This document shows positions 14,537 through 21,614 of a stretch of DNA of 21,614 nt, one piece after another. Source of the DNA: an uncultured Mycoplasmatota bacterium (GTDB taxonomy: Bacteria > Bacillota_I > Bacilli_A > RF39 > UBA660); NCBI GenBank assembly GCA_900551455.1, contig URVV01000017.1:1-21614 (forward strand). Direction: 5' to 3'. The position numbers and the translations under genes were made by a program. Numbering within the stretch: the first letter of the stretch is position 1; each line of letters begins with the position of its first letter. The notes under the pieces are model-generated. The model was not told the origin of the DNA and ran no database searches. It saw only the letters and a program-made list of their open reading frames with translations.

Positions 14537-15076
14537 ATGAAAATTTTTATCGGGTGTTCATCATCAAACAATATTCCAAGTAACTATCGACAAGATTGTC
14601 AAGAATTATTAAAAGAAATCTTTAAAAGAAATTATGATCTCGTATATGGCGCATATAATCAAGGACTTATGAATGACTCCTACGAAGAGGCCTTAAAAAA
14701 TAATCATCAAGTTATAGGTATTACTCCTGAAATATTTAAAGAGGACCTAAAAAAAATTAAATGTACCAAAGAAATAATTACCGAAAATATTTGCCGTCGT
14801 ACTGAAGAACTTATTAATGAAAGTGATCTTATCCTATTTCTTCCGGGTGGCATAGGGACAACCTATGAATTATTAAGTACCATTGAAAGTAAACGAAGCA
14901 ATGAATTTAATAAACCAATTATAATCTATAACAGTAATCACTTCTTTGATGAATTATTATCTTTCTTTGAAAAACAATATGTAGAAAATTTTACTAAAAA
15001 AACTGTTAAAGAAACTTATCTTGTCTTTAATGATTGCCCCCCTCTTATTAAATATCTTGATAATATAAATAATTAA
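14537..15076 (+). CDS. LOG-family nucleotide phosphoribohydrolase-like protein
   Basis: This is a 179-residue Rossmann-fold protein of the LOG (lysine decarboxylase-like, TIGR00730) family. Members hydrolyse nucleoside 5'-monophosphates to free base and ribose 5-phosphate. The signature PGGxGTxxE is present as LPGGIGTTYE (about 104-113). The upstream motif, usually GGGxxGLMG, is YGAYNQGLMND, and the usual MHERK segment reads ICRRTEE, so the nucleotide pocket is altered though the arginine is kept. A purine, pyrimidine or cytokinin-like substrate cannot be told from sequence. It has its own promoter; the 54-base gap to mtaB contains a second candidate promoter. It is unlikely to be a true lysine decarboxylase, an old misnomer. 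Confidence 0.82.
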   Translation: MKIFIGCSSSNNIPSNYRQDCQELLKEIFKRNYDLVYGAYNQGLMNDSYEEALKNNHQVIGITPEIFKEDLKKIKCTKEIITENICRRTEELINESDLILFLPGGIGTTYELLSTIESKRSNEFNKPIIIYNSNHFFDELLSFFEKQYVENFTKKTVKETYLVFNDCPPLIKYLDNINN

Positions 15077-15097
15077 CTTTTCTTTTATAATAACTTG

Positions 15098-15106
15098 TGT
15101 TAAAAT
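15098..15106 (+). promoter_or_regulatory. Candidate extended -10 promoter of mtaB
   Basis: TGTTAAAAT (TGn plus TAAAAT) lies 25 bases before the mtaB start. The -35 at the expected distance is only TTTTCT. A TATAAT at 15086-15091 has no matching -35. Confidence 0.45.
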
Positions 15107-15130
15107 ATACAACAGATTGGAAGTGATCTT

Positions 15131-16408
15131 ATGACTTTTGCTATTCATACTTTCGGATGTAAAGTAAATATTTATGAATCAGAATACGTTATTAACCTAA
15201 TGCAAAAAGCTGGCTACAAAATGGTTAACTATGAAGATCCAGCTGATATATATATTATTAATACCTGTTCAGTAACTAATGAAGCCGACCGCAAAGATCG
15301 TAAATTAATTCATACAACCAGACAAAATCATCCCGATTCTATCCTTGTTGTTATGGGTTGCTATGCTCAGTTAAATCCTTCTGCAATTGATGCCGATATT
15401 ATTATTGGAAATGTTCATAAATCAAATGTTGTAGAATTACTTAAAGAGTATCTAAACACTCATCAATATATTAATAAAGTTGCCGATTTAAAAAATCTTT
15501 CTTTTGAAAATATGTACATAGATAAATTTAACGTTCATACTAGAGGCTTTGTTAAAATTCAAGATGGCTGTAATGCTTTTTGCACTTACTGCACTATTCC
15601 TTATGCCAGAGGAAATTTAAGAAGTAAAGATTTTTACGAAGTCATTAAAGAAATTACTAATCTTGTAAATAATGGTTATCAAGAAATAGTTCTAACCGGT
15701 ATTCATACTGGAAGATATGGTCTTGGTACCGAACATAACTTAGAGTCTCTCTTAAAAGAATTAGTAAAAATACCTAATCTCTTAAGAATTAGATTATCAA
15801 GTATTGAAATAAATGAAGTAACCGATGGAATTATTAACTTAATAAAAAATAATGATATTATGGCTAAGCATCTACATATTCCATTACAATCTGGAAGTAA
15901 CACAATATTAAAAAAAATGAATCGCCATTATGATATAGAATATTTTATTAATACTATAAATAAAATTCGTACTCTTATTCCCGATATTTCCATAACTACA
16001 GATCTAATCATAGGTTTTCCTGGAGAAACTGAAGAACTATTCAAAGAAACCATTGATACTCTTAATCAAATCAAGTTTACTAAAATTCATACTTTCCCAT
16101 ACTCTAAAAGAGATGGTACAGTAGCTTCAACAATGCCAAATCAAATAGATGGTATCACAAAGAAATGTCGTGTCAAAGAAGTAATTGCTCTTTCAGATAA
16201 ATATGAAAATTTATATTATCAAAGTAAAATAGGTAATGTTTATGATGGCATCGTTGAAACTAGAAAAGATTCCACTAAAATAGTTATAACTACTAATTAT
16301 ATCCCCGTAGAAATAAAAGAGAATCTTGAAAATAATACCCCAGTAAAAATAAAAATAACTGAAGTTAATGATTTAAATGTTAATGGTATTTTAATCCAAG
16401 AAAAATAG
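15131..16408 (+). CDS. mtaB: tRNA t6A37 methylthiotransferase MtaB
   Basis: MtaB converts N6-threonylcarbamoyladenosine at position 37 of ANN-decoding tRNAs into its 2-methylthio form. The protein has 425 residues. The N-terminal UPF0004 domain supplies three cluster cysteines, C10 (GCKVN), C46 (NTCSVT) and C77 (MGCYAQ). The radical SAM motif is C147-x3-C151-x2-C154. The segments TTDLIIGFPGE and HTFPYSKRDGT follow, and the last ~60 residues are a TRAM-like RNA-binding domain. The opening HTFGCKVNIYES is typical for MtaB rather than MiaB or RimO. The start follows GGAAGTGATC. With ttcA it is one of two tRNA modification genes in this window. Confidence 0.95.
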   Translation: MTFAIHTFGCKVNIYESEYVINLMQKAGYKMVNYEDPADIYIINTCSVTNEADRKDRKLIHTTRQNHPDSILVVMGCYAQLNPSAIDADIIIGNVHKSNVVELLKEYLNTHQYINKVADLKNLSFENMYIDKFNVHTRGFVKIQDGCNAFCTYCTIPYARGNLRSKDFYEVIKEITNLVNNGYQEIVLTGIHTGRYGLGTEHNLESLLKELVKIPNLLRIRLSSIEINEVTDGIINLIKNNDIMAKHLHIPLQSGSNTILKKMNRHYDIEYFINTINKIRTLIPDISITTDLIIGFPGETEELFKETIDTLNQIKFTKIHTFPYSKRDGTVASTMPNQIDGITKKCRVKEVIALSDKYENLYYQSKIGNVYDGIVETRKDSTKIVITTNYIPVEIKENLENNTPVKIKITEVNDLNVNGILIQEK

Positions 16409-16428
16409 TAGTATTTTTTCTAAAACTG

Positions 16429-16437
16429 TGATATTAT
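16429..16437 (+). promoter_or_regulatory. Candidate extended -10 promoter of frr
   Basis: TGATATTAT (TGn plus TATTAT), 26 bases before the frr start. There is no convincing -35, so read-through from mtaB may also contribute. Confidence 0.45.
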
Positions 16438-16462
16438 ATTAACAAAGGAAAGGGAAATATAT

Positions 16463-17011
16463 ATGGATATAGAAACAATTTTATTTAATACTGAAGAAAA
16501 AATGGAAAGTACAATTAATAATTTAGTTAATAGATTTACTAATGTAAGAGCAGGTCGTGCTAATCCTGCAATGTTAGATGGTATCACTGTCGAATATTAC
16601 GGAGCCCCAACTCCTTTAAAACAATTAGCTAATATCAGTATCCCTGAAGCTAGACAATTAATGATAAAACCATTTGATAAATCTGTCCTTGGTGGCATTG
16701 AAAAAGCTATCTTCGAAGCCAATCTAGGAGTAACGCCTAATAATAATGGAGAATGTGTTTTTCTAGTAATTCCTCCATTAACTGAAGATCGCCGTAAAGA
16801 ATTAGTAAAACAAGTAAAATCACTTGCTGAAGAAGCTCGTATAGCTTTAAGAAACATTCGACAAGACTCAAATACTGAAGTCAAAAACTTAAAATTACCC
16901 GAAGATCTTGAAAAAAGAGGTAATGAAGAAGTACAAGAATTAATTAATAAATATAATAAAATAATTGATGAAAAATTAAAAGATAAAGAACAAGATTTAA
17001 TGACTATTTAA
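16463..17011 (+). CDS. frr: Ribosome recycling factor
   Basis: RRF splits the post-termination ribosome together with EF-G. The 182 residues are close to the standard 185. The conserved core RFTNVRAGRANPAML (about 24-38), the segment VEYYGAPTPLKQLANISIPEARQLMI, and the C-terminal coiled-coil region KQVKSLAEEARIALRNIRQD and KLPEDLEKRGNEEVQ are all intact. The ribosome site is AAAGGAAAGGG. In many bacteria frr follows pyrH; here it follows mtaB and precedes the pheST leader. Confidence 0.97.
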   Translation: MDIETILFNTEEKMESTINNLVNRFTNVRAGRANPAMLDGITVEYYGAPTPLKQLANISIPEARQLMIKPFDKSVLGGIEKAIFEANLGVTPNNNGECVFLVIPPLTEDRRKELVKQVKSLAEEARIALRNIRQDSNTEVKNLKLPEDLEKRGNEEVQELINKYNKIIDEKLKDKEQDLMTI

Positions 17012-17023
17012 TAAAACTATGAT
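16996..17023 (+). promoter_or_regulatory. Weak promoter candidate for the pheST leader
   Basis: TTTAAT (16996-17001), 16 bases and TATGAT (17018-17023), overlapping the end of frr. It is the only promoter-like pair that would leave the full T-box Stem I; read-through from frr is possible. Confidence 0.4.
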
Positions 17024-17212
17024 AAGGAAGTAGTAGGTCTATAAATAATTATTTAAAGAGAGTTAGTGCTGGTGTAATACTAATAATAATTATTGACTGA
17101 ATTCATCCTTGGAGTTTTATCGTTACCTACGTTATAGGTTTGAGAGTATAACTAAAGTTATAAACAAAGGTGGTACCGCGGGTCTTCCTCGTCCTTTGAT
17201 TATAACTTTTTT
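17024..17212 (+). promoter_or_regulatory. T-box riboswitch (phenylalanine specific)
   Basis: This is a full-length T-box leader controlling pheST. The base of Stem I is AAGGA (17024-17028) with TCCTT (17106-17110). The specifier loop has AGTAG on the 5' side and TTC (17102-17104, a phenylalanine codon) followed by A. A ten-pair stem (17044-17053 with 17085-17094), the AGAGAG element and the GCTGGTG distal loop are all present. A small hairpin ACCTA/TAGGT (17125-17139) follows, then Stem III (TATAAC-TAAA-GTTATA, 17147-17162). The antiterminator CAAAGG/CCTTTG (17165-17170, 17193-17198) flanks the bulge TGGTACC (17171-17177). TGGT pairs with the ACCA end expected of tRNA-Phe. Confidence 0.95.
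17154..17212 (+). terminator. Terminator of the pheST T-box leader
   Basis: AAAGTTATAA (17154-17163) pairs with TTATAACTTT (17200-17209), ten pairs, followed by more T. It takes up the loop and 3' arm of Stem III and encloses the antiterminator, separated from it by one A-A mismatch. Confidence 0.82.
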
Positions 17213-17238
17213 ATTTATTTAAAGAAAGGATTGATAAT

Positions 17239-18288
17239 ATGAATAAAGAAATAATTATAAAAATGAAAGAAGACATTGAAAAAATATTCGAAGACAATTT
17301 AGATCTTCAAAAATTAAATAACCTCAAAGTTGAATATCTTGGTAAATCAGGACGTATCACTGAATTATCTAAAATGATGAAAGATCTTCCTAATGAAGAA
17401 AAAAAAGATTTTGGGATGCTTCTAAATGAATTACGAACAAAATTCAATAACTTATATGAAGAATATAAAAATAACTTAGAAACAAAACTATTAAATGAAA
17501 AATTATCATCTGAAAAGATTGATGTAACCCTTCCCGGAACCAAGATAAACTTTGGTGCTCCAAACATCTTAGAGCACATTATCGAAGAAATTGAAGAATT
17601 ATTTATATCTATGGGATACGATGTCGTAGATGGACCTGAAATCGAAGAAGATAAATTTAACTTTGAATTACTTAATATTCCTAAAGGACACCCTGCAAGA
17701 GATGCCCAAGACACTTTCTATATTGAAAGTGAGTCAATTCTTCTAAGAAGTCAAACATCTCCAGTACAAGTAAGAACAATGTTAAAAGGAGCCGGTAAAG
17801 TACCTATTCGTATGATCTGTCCTGGTAAAACATATCGTCGTGATGATGATGATGCAACACATTCTCATCAATTTATGCAAATTGAAGGACTTTTAATAGA
17901 TAAAAATATTAGTCTTTGTGACTTAAAAGGAACATTTGATACTGTTGCTAAAAAACTCTTCGGAGAAGACTGTATAACCAGATTCCGCCCAAGTTACTAT
18001 CAATTTACCGAACCATCCGTAGAAACAGATATCAGTTGCTTTAATTGTCACGGAAAAGGCTGTAACATCTGTAAAAATACTGGCTGGATTACCGTCTCTG
18101 GAGCTGGTATGGTTCATCCCAACGTTTTAAAAAACTGCGGTTATGATCCAAAAGAATGGACCGGCTTTGCCTTCGGTTTTGGAGCAGAAAGACTAGCAAT
18201 GCTAAAATATGGCATCAATGATATAAGAACCTTCTATATGACTGATCTCCGTGAAGTAAGTACTTTTGACAGAAAGGAAAGTGAATAA
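17239..18288 (+). CDS. pheS: Phenylalanyl-tRNA synthetase alpha subunit
   Basis: PheS is the catalytic subunit of the alpha2-beta2 enzyme that charges tRNA-Phe. The protein has 349 residues. An N-terminal coiled coil (about 1-90) contacts tRNA. The class II core includes GHPARDAQDTFYI (from residue 150), LLRSQTSPVQVRTM, YRRDDDDATHSHQFMQIEG, a motif 3 region GFAFGFGAERLAMLKYGI, and the end of the fold DIRTFYMTDLR. A four-cysteine stretch, CFNCHGKGCNIC, precedes TGWITVSGAGMVHPNVL; similar stretches occur in other Bacillota PheS. The start follows GAAAGGATTGATAAT. The pheT start lies one base after the stop codon. Confidence 0.97.
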   Translation: MNKEIIIKMKEDIEKIFEDNLDLQKLNNLKVEYLGKSGRITELSKMMKDLPNEEKKDFGMLLNELRTKFNNLYEEYKNNLETKLLNEKLSSEKIDVTLPGTKINFGAPNILEHIIEEIEELFISMGYDVVDGPEIEEDKFNFELLNIPKGHPARDAQDTFYIESESILLRSQTSPVQVRTMLKGAGKVPIRMICPGKTYRRDDDDATHSHQFMQIEGLLIDKNISLCDLKGTFDTVAKKLFGEDCITRFRPSYYQFTEPSVETDISCFNCHGKGCNICKNTGWITVSGAGMVHPNVLKNCGYDPKEWTGFAFGFGAERLAMLKYGINDIRTFYMTDLREVSTFDRKESE

Positions 18289-18289
18289 A

Positions 18290-20662
18290 ATGATAAGTTT
18301 AAATTGGATAAAAGATTATGTTGATATCTCTTCTGAAGATCCTAAAGAACTAGCTGTAAAAATTACTAAAGCCGGTGTTAACGTTGAAAAAGTAATAACC
18401 AATCATATTAATAATCTTGTAATCGGAGAAATCCTTGAAGTAAAAAAACATCCGGACTCTGATCATTTAAATATTTGCCTTGTAGATATTGGTAAAACTT
18501 CTACTCAAATAGTATGTGGTGCTGGAAACGTCAGAAAAAATTTAAAAGTAATAGTAGCCTTACCTGGAGCCATTCTTAAAGACAACTTTGAAATTAAACC
18601 ATCTAAAATTAGAGGTGTTGAATCAAACGGAATGCTTTGCGCTCTATATGAATTAGGATTAGAAGAAAAGACTGAAGAAAGCTATAACAGAGGCATTACT
18701 GAATTACCAGAAAATGCCAAAGTAGGAGAGGATCCATTAACCTTTTTAGGATTAGATGATACTATATATGAATTAGATGTTCATAAACACCGTAATAATG
18801 ATTGCTATTATCATATTGGTTTTGCTTATGAAATAGCTACCATTCTAAATAAAAAAGTAACGCTACCAAGTGATACTATAAATCCTATTAAAGATAATAT
18901 CACATCACATTTTAACTTAACTGTTAATACTGATAAATGTCCATATTATTTAGCTAAAATGGTTACAGATATCCAAGTAAAAGAATCACCAGATTTTATT
19001 AAAAAAAGATTAATTTCTGCTGGTATGCGTCCTATTAACAATGTTGTTGATATTTCTAACTATGTAATGCTTGAATATGGTCAACCAATGCATTTCTTTG
19101 ATGCCCAAAAACTAGGAGATAAAATTACTGTCCGTATGGCTGAAGATAAAGAAGAAATAACTACTCTAGATGGTAAAGAAAGAGTTTTAACTAAAGATGA
19201 TATTGTTATTACTGATGGCTCAAAACCAGTATGTATAGCTGGTGTAATGGGGGGACTTAATACCGAAGTTGATCAAAATACCAAAACAATTCTAATCGAA
19301 TCCGCAATATTTAACCCTATCAGTATTCGTGCAACTGCTAATAGATTAAACCTTCAAAGTGAAGCCTCAATTAGATATGGAAAAGGCCTAAATTATGAAT
19401 ATACTGAAAAATCTCTCCTAAGAGCTTGTCATCTCCTAGAAAAATATGCCAATGCCAAAGTCTTATCTGGTTTAATTTCTCACGATAAAATAGACAAAAC
19501 TCCTAAAGTAGTAGAATTTACTGAAGAAGAAATTAACAAACTATTAGGTATAACCATTTCTAGAGAAGATATGCTAAAAGAGTTAGACCGCTTAGATTTC
19601 AAATATCAATTAAAAGGTCATAAGATCATCTGTACTATTCCTAATCGTCGACTAGACATAGATCCTTTCTATAATGATATAGCTGAAGAAATAGGTAGAT
19701 TATATGGTTATCATAACCTCGTATCTACAATGCCAATCGTACCAATTAGAAAAGGTGAATATATTGGAGACGTAAAATATCGCAAAATAGTAACTAAAAG
19801 ATTAAGAAATCTTGGCTTAAATGAAGTAAAAACATACACCCTCGTATCACCAGAAATGACTAAACTATTTAACTACGAAAACAAACAACAAATCATCCTA
19901 CCAAATCCAATGAGTATAGATAAATCTACTATTAGAACTACTATCTTACCATCATTATTAAACGTCTATGACTATAATAAATCCAGAAAAGTAGAAAACA
20001 TCTTAATCTATGAAATAGCTAAAACTTATGACATTTCCTACAAAGAAGACACTAAAATATCTATTCTTATGAAAGGAAATTATCAAGGATCAACTTGGCA
20101 AAATAATAAACTACCCGTAGATTTCTATATCTTAAAAGGCATTATAGAAAACCTTCTAGATTATATGGGACTAAAAAATAGATATACTTTTAAATCTTCT
20201 TCAATAAAAGATATGCATCCTGGTATGTCTGCTGAAATTCTTCTAGATCGTGAACCAATAGGTATTATCGGAAGAATTCACCCAAGTATTAAAAAAGAAG
20301 AAATATATCTTTCAGAAATATCTTTAAATAAACTAATAAAACCAATAAAGCCAATTAAATATAAACCCGCATCTATTTATCCAGAAATAGTTAAAGATAT
20401 CTCCTTCATTGTAAATAAAGATATCTCGTGTGAAACTCTATCAGAACAAATAAAAAAATCTGCTGGTAGATTATTATCTAACATCCAAGTATTTGATGTA
20501 TATACTGGACCTAATCTAAAAGAAAATGAAAAGTCTATTGCTTTTTCTCTAACGTTTACAGATCCTACAAAAACCCTAACAGATGAAGAAGTAATGACTA
20601 TCTTTAACAAAATAATTAATGAAGTAACTAATAAATGTCAAGCAACATTAAGAGATAACTAA
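18290..20662 (+). CDS. pheT: Phenylalanyl-tRNA synthetase beta subunit
   Basis: PheT is the tRNA-binding and editing subunit paired with PheS. The start at 18290 (MISLNWIKDYVD) is the family's usual beginning and follows AAAGGAAAGTG; an in-frame start at 18266 lies inside pheS. This gives 790 residues, the normal length. An EMAP-type tRNA-binding domain covers about 40-150 (HPDSDHLNICLVDIG). The B3/B4 editing domain includes NNVVDISNYVMLEYGQPMHFFDA and GVMGGLNTEV. The B5 domain and the catalytic-like core follow (YNDIAEEIGRLYGYHNL, LNEVKTYTLVSPE). The C-terminal FDX-ACB domain starts near YPEIVKDISFIV and ends in CQATLRDN. It is the last gene of the pheST operon. No hairpin terminator was seen after it. 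Confidence 0.97.
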   Translation: MISLNWIKDYVDISSEDPKELAVKITKAGVNVEKVITNHINNLVIGEILEVKKHPDSDHLNICLVDIGKTSTQIVCGAGNVRKNLKVIVALPGAILKDNFEIKPSKIRGVESNGMLCALYELGLEEKTEESYNRGITELPENAKVGEDPLTFLGLDDTIYELDVHKHRNNDCYYHIGFAYEIATILNKKVTLPSDTINPIKDNITSHFNLTVNTDKCPYYLAKMVTDIQVKESPDFIKKRLISAGMRPINNVVDISNYVMLEYGQPMHFFDAQKLGDKITVRMAEDKEEITTLDGKERVLTKDDIVITDGSKPVCIAGVMGGLNTEVDQNTKTILIESAIFNPISIRATANRLNLQSEASIRYGKGLNYEYTEKSLLRACHLLEKYANAKVLSGLISHDKIDKTPKVVEFTEEEINKLLGITISREDMLKELDRLDFKYQLKGHKIICTIPNRRLDIDPFYNDIAEEIGRLYGYHNLVSTMPIVPIRKGEYIGDVKYRKIVTKRLRNLGLNEVKTYTLVSPEMTKLFNYENKQQIILPNPMSIDKSTIRTTILPSLLNVYDYNKSRKVENILIYEIAKTYDISYKEDTKISILMKGNYQGSTWQNNKLPVDFYILKGIIENLLDYMGLKNRYTFKSSSIKDMHPGMSAEILLDREPIGIIGRIHPSIKKEEIYLSEISLNKLIKPIKPIKYKPASIYPEIVKDISFIVNKDISCETLSEQIKKSAGRLLSNIQVFDVYTGPNLKENEKSIAFSLTFTDPTKTLTDEEVMTIFNKIINEVTNKCQATLRDN

Positions 20663-20669
20663 TTATATA

Positions 20670-20698
20670 TTGACAAACAAAATTAACTTTATTAAAAT
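20670..20698 (+). promoter_or_regulatory. Promoter of the DUF4234-DUF2752 pair
   Basis: TTGACA (20670-20675), a 17-base spacer and TAAAAT (20693-20698), followed by the GAGGTGA ribosome site. Confidence 0.82.
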
Positions 20699-20721
20699 CT
20701 TATTAAGAGGTGAGTGATAAT

Positions 20722-21180
20722 ATGAAATATTGTCCATATTGTGGTAAAGAATTAAAAGAACAAGTAACTTTTTGCCCAGAATGTGGTTCTAATCTTGAAG
20801 AAAAAGAACCCAAAAGAAAAACTCCTATTCATCCAATTCTAGAAAAGAAAGATATTGCTATGCAAATAATTTTCTCTTTTATAACTTGTGGTATTTACGG
20901 ATTAATATGGTTTGTTCAAATGACAGATGATACTAATACCTTATCTGACGATAATAATCCTACATCTGGAGGTTTGGCTCTACTATATACCATTTTAACT
21001 TGTGGTATATACTCCCTTTACTGGAATTACAAAATGGGCCAAAGACTATATCAAATTGGTAAAAAATATAATAAAGAAATAAACGACAACTCAGTTTTAT
21101 ATTTATTATTATCAATTTTTGGACTATCTATTGTAAGTGAATGCTTAATTCAATCGGATCTAAACAGATTTGCTGAATAG
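20722..21180 (+). CDS. Zinc-ribbon DUF4234 membrane protein
   Basis: This is a 152-residue protein of unknown function. The ATG at 20722 has GAGGTGA eight bases upstream; an in-frame GTG at 20710 lies within that site and is rejected. Residues 1-23 form a zinc ribbon, CPYCGKELKEQVTFCPECG, with two CxxC pairs. After a charged linker, the DUF4234 part has hydrophobic segments at about 46-66, 84-102 and 121-138. It carries the doubled motif TCGIYGLIWF and TCGIYSLYWNYKMG. The protein is probably membrane-embedded, with the ribbon in the cytoplasm. It overlaps the next gene by 11 bases, so the two proteins are probably made together. Confidence 0.85.
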   Translation: MKYCPYCGKELKEQVTFCPECGSNLEEKEPKRKTPIHPILEKKDIAMQIIFSFITCGIYGLIWFVQMTDDTNTLSDDNNPTSGGLALLYTILTCGIYSLYWNYKMGQRLYQIGKKYNKEINDNSVLYLLLSIFGLSIVSECLIQSDLNRFAE

Positions 21181-21544
21181 ATTAAAAAAAATACTATTAA
21201 AAAATATTATCTTTATTAGTATTTTTTTAATATATTATTATTTAAATCACACCATAAACTTAAAAATAGTATGTCCATTCTATACCATCACCGGATTATT
21301 ATGTCCCGGATGTGGCATCACCAGATGTTTATTTGCTATCATAAATGGTAACTTAAAACAAGCTATTCATTATAACCTATTAGTATCTATTCTTCTTCCA
21401 CCGTTTATTATCTATTATATCTATCAAGAATATATCTATCTATTTAATAAACAAAATAAAATAAAAGAAAAAATTCCTCGATATACCACTACAATTATCT
21501 TAATAATAACTATTCTCTTTGGTATTATTAGAAATATTAAATAA
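21170..21544 (+). CDS. DUF2752 membrane protein
   Basis: This is a protein of about 124 residues of unknown function. The reading frame opens with TTG at 21170, inside the end of the DUF4234 gene; no ATG is available before the conserved part, so the start is uncertain. A hydrophobic segment at about 11-25 comes first. Next is the DUF2752 signature CPGCGITRCLFAIINGNLKQAI with its CPxCGxTR core, then a second hydrophobic segment (LLVSILLPPFIIYYIY) and a third near the C terminus (IILIITILFGII). No clear ribosome site lies before the TTG, so translation may depend on coupling to the upstream gene. No terminator was seen after it. Confidence 0.8.
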   Translation: MLNRLKKILLKNIIFISIFLIYYYLNHTINLKIVCPFYTITGLLCPGCGITRCLFAIINGNLKQAIHYNLLVSILLPPFIIYYIYQEYIYLFNKQNKIKEKIPRYTTTIILIITILFGIIRNIK

Positions 21545-21565
21545 AAAAGCGATCAGTTCTTAAAA

Positions 21566-21614
21566 TGTACCCAATGTCAAGGACTAAATAAAAAAGAGAG
21601 AATTTAAACAATGG
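21566..21614 (+). mobile_element. Possible left end of an insertion sequence with the start of its first gene
   Basis: TGTACCCAATGTCAAGGAC (21566-21584) resembles the terminal repeats of IS3/IS150-group elements, which often begin with TGTAC and carry a TTGGAC or AAGGAC block. A purine-rich AAAGAGAG and an ATG at 21611 follow within 30 bases, where a transposase orfA would start. The window ends three bases later, so this is a weak, context-only call. Confidence 0.25.

Noticed and set aside
1..21614. Mycoplasma-type code (TGA as tryptophan)
   Set aside because: No gene contains in-frame TGA, TGG is used for tryptophan throughout, and one gene stops with TGA.
1..21614. CRISPR arrays, tRNA or rRNA genes, prophage
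   Set aside because: No regularly spaced repeats, cloverleaf-like stretches or phage genes were seen by reading. Apart from the possible edge fragment at 21566, there is no mobile element.

Overview
The window looks like chromosomal DNA of a low-GC Bacillota, probably an uncultured member of the Bacilli on the Mollicutes side (RF39-like or Erysipelotrichia-like). This placement is an inference from gene content. Evidence includes a Gram-positive PolC replicase, T-box leaders on aminoacyl-tRNA synthetase genes, a LexA close to the Bacillus type, and very AT-rich sequence. Tryptophan is encoded by TGG throughout and no gene needs TGA as a sense codon, so the standard bacterial code fits. A D-Ala-D-Ala ligase-like gene argues for a peptidoglycan wall, unlike true Mollicutes.

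Layout: (1) 1-2918, the C-terminal two thirds of polC. (2) 2950-4661, two paralogous secreted proteins with TasA/CalY-like signal segments, each with its own promoter. (3) 4665-8960, an operon behind an unusually short aspartate T-box: aspS, a ClpX-like AAA+ ATPase with an unfamiliar N-terminal domain, and a TtcA-family tRNA thiolase. (4) 9043-12438, the ddl-ruvA-HAD nucleotidase-ruvB operon, ending in a bidirectional terminator shared with lexA. (5) 12437-13461, lexA on the minus strand, diverging from a 46-residue membrane protein, with three SOS-box-like sites between them. (6) 13426-14352 (minus), a radical SAM protein of the YhcC/TIGR01212 type. (7) 14464-17011, a LOG-family protein, mtaB and frr. 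(8) 17024-20662, a full-length phenylalanine T-box followed by pheS and pheT. (9) 20670-21544, a zinc-ribbon DUF4234 membrane protein and an overlapping DUF2752 membrane protein. (10) 21545-21614, an edge fragment that may be the start of an insertion sequence.

The main themes are translation (aspS, pheST, frr, and tRNA modification by ttcA and mtaB) and DNA replication, repair and damage response (polC, ruvAB, lexA). The most interesting points are: the SOS-regulated small membrane protein opposite lexA, in the position where Bacillus has yneA and Staphylococcus has sosA; the two T-box leaders, in which the terminator stem encloses the antiterminator instead of replacing it, with the aspS leader also having a minimal Stem I; and the ClpX-like unfoldase without a zinc-binding domain. 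No CRISPR array, tRNA, rRNA or prophage was seen, and no gene-free stretch exceeds about 300 bases.
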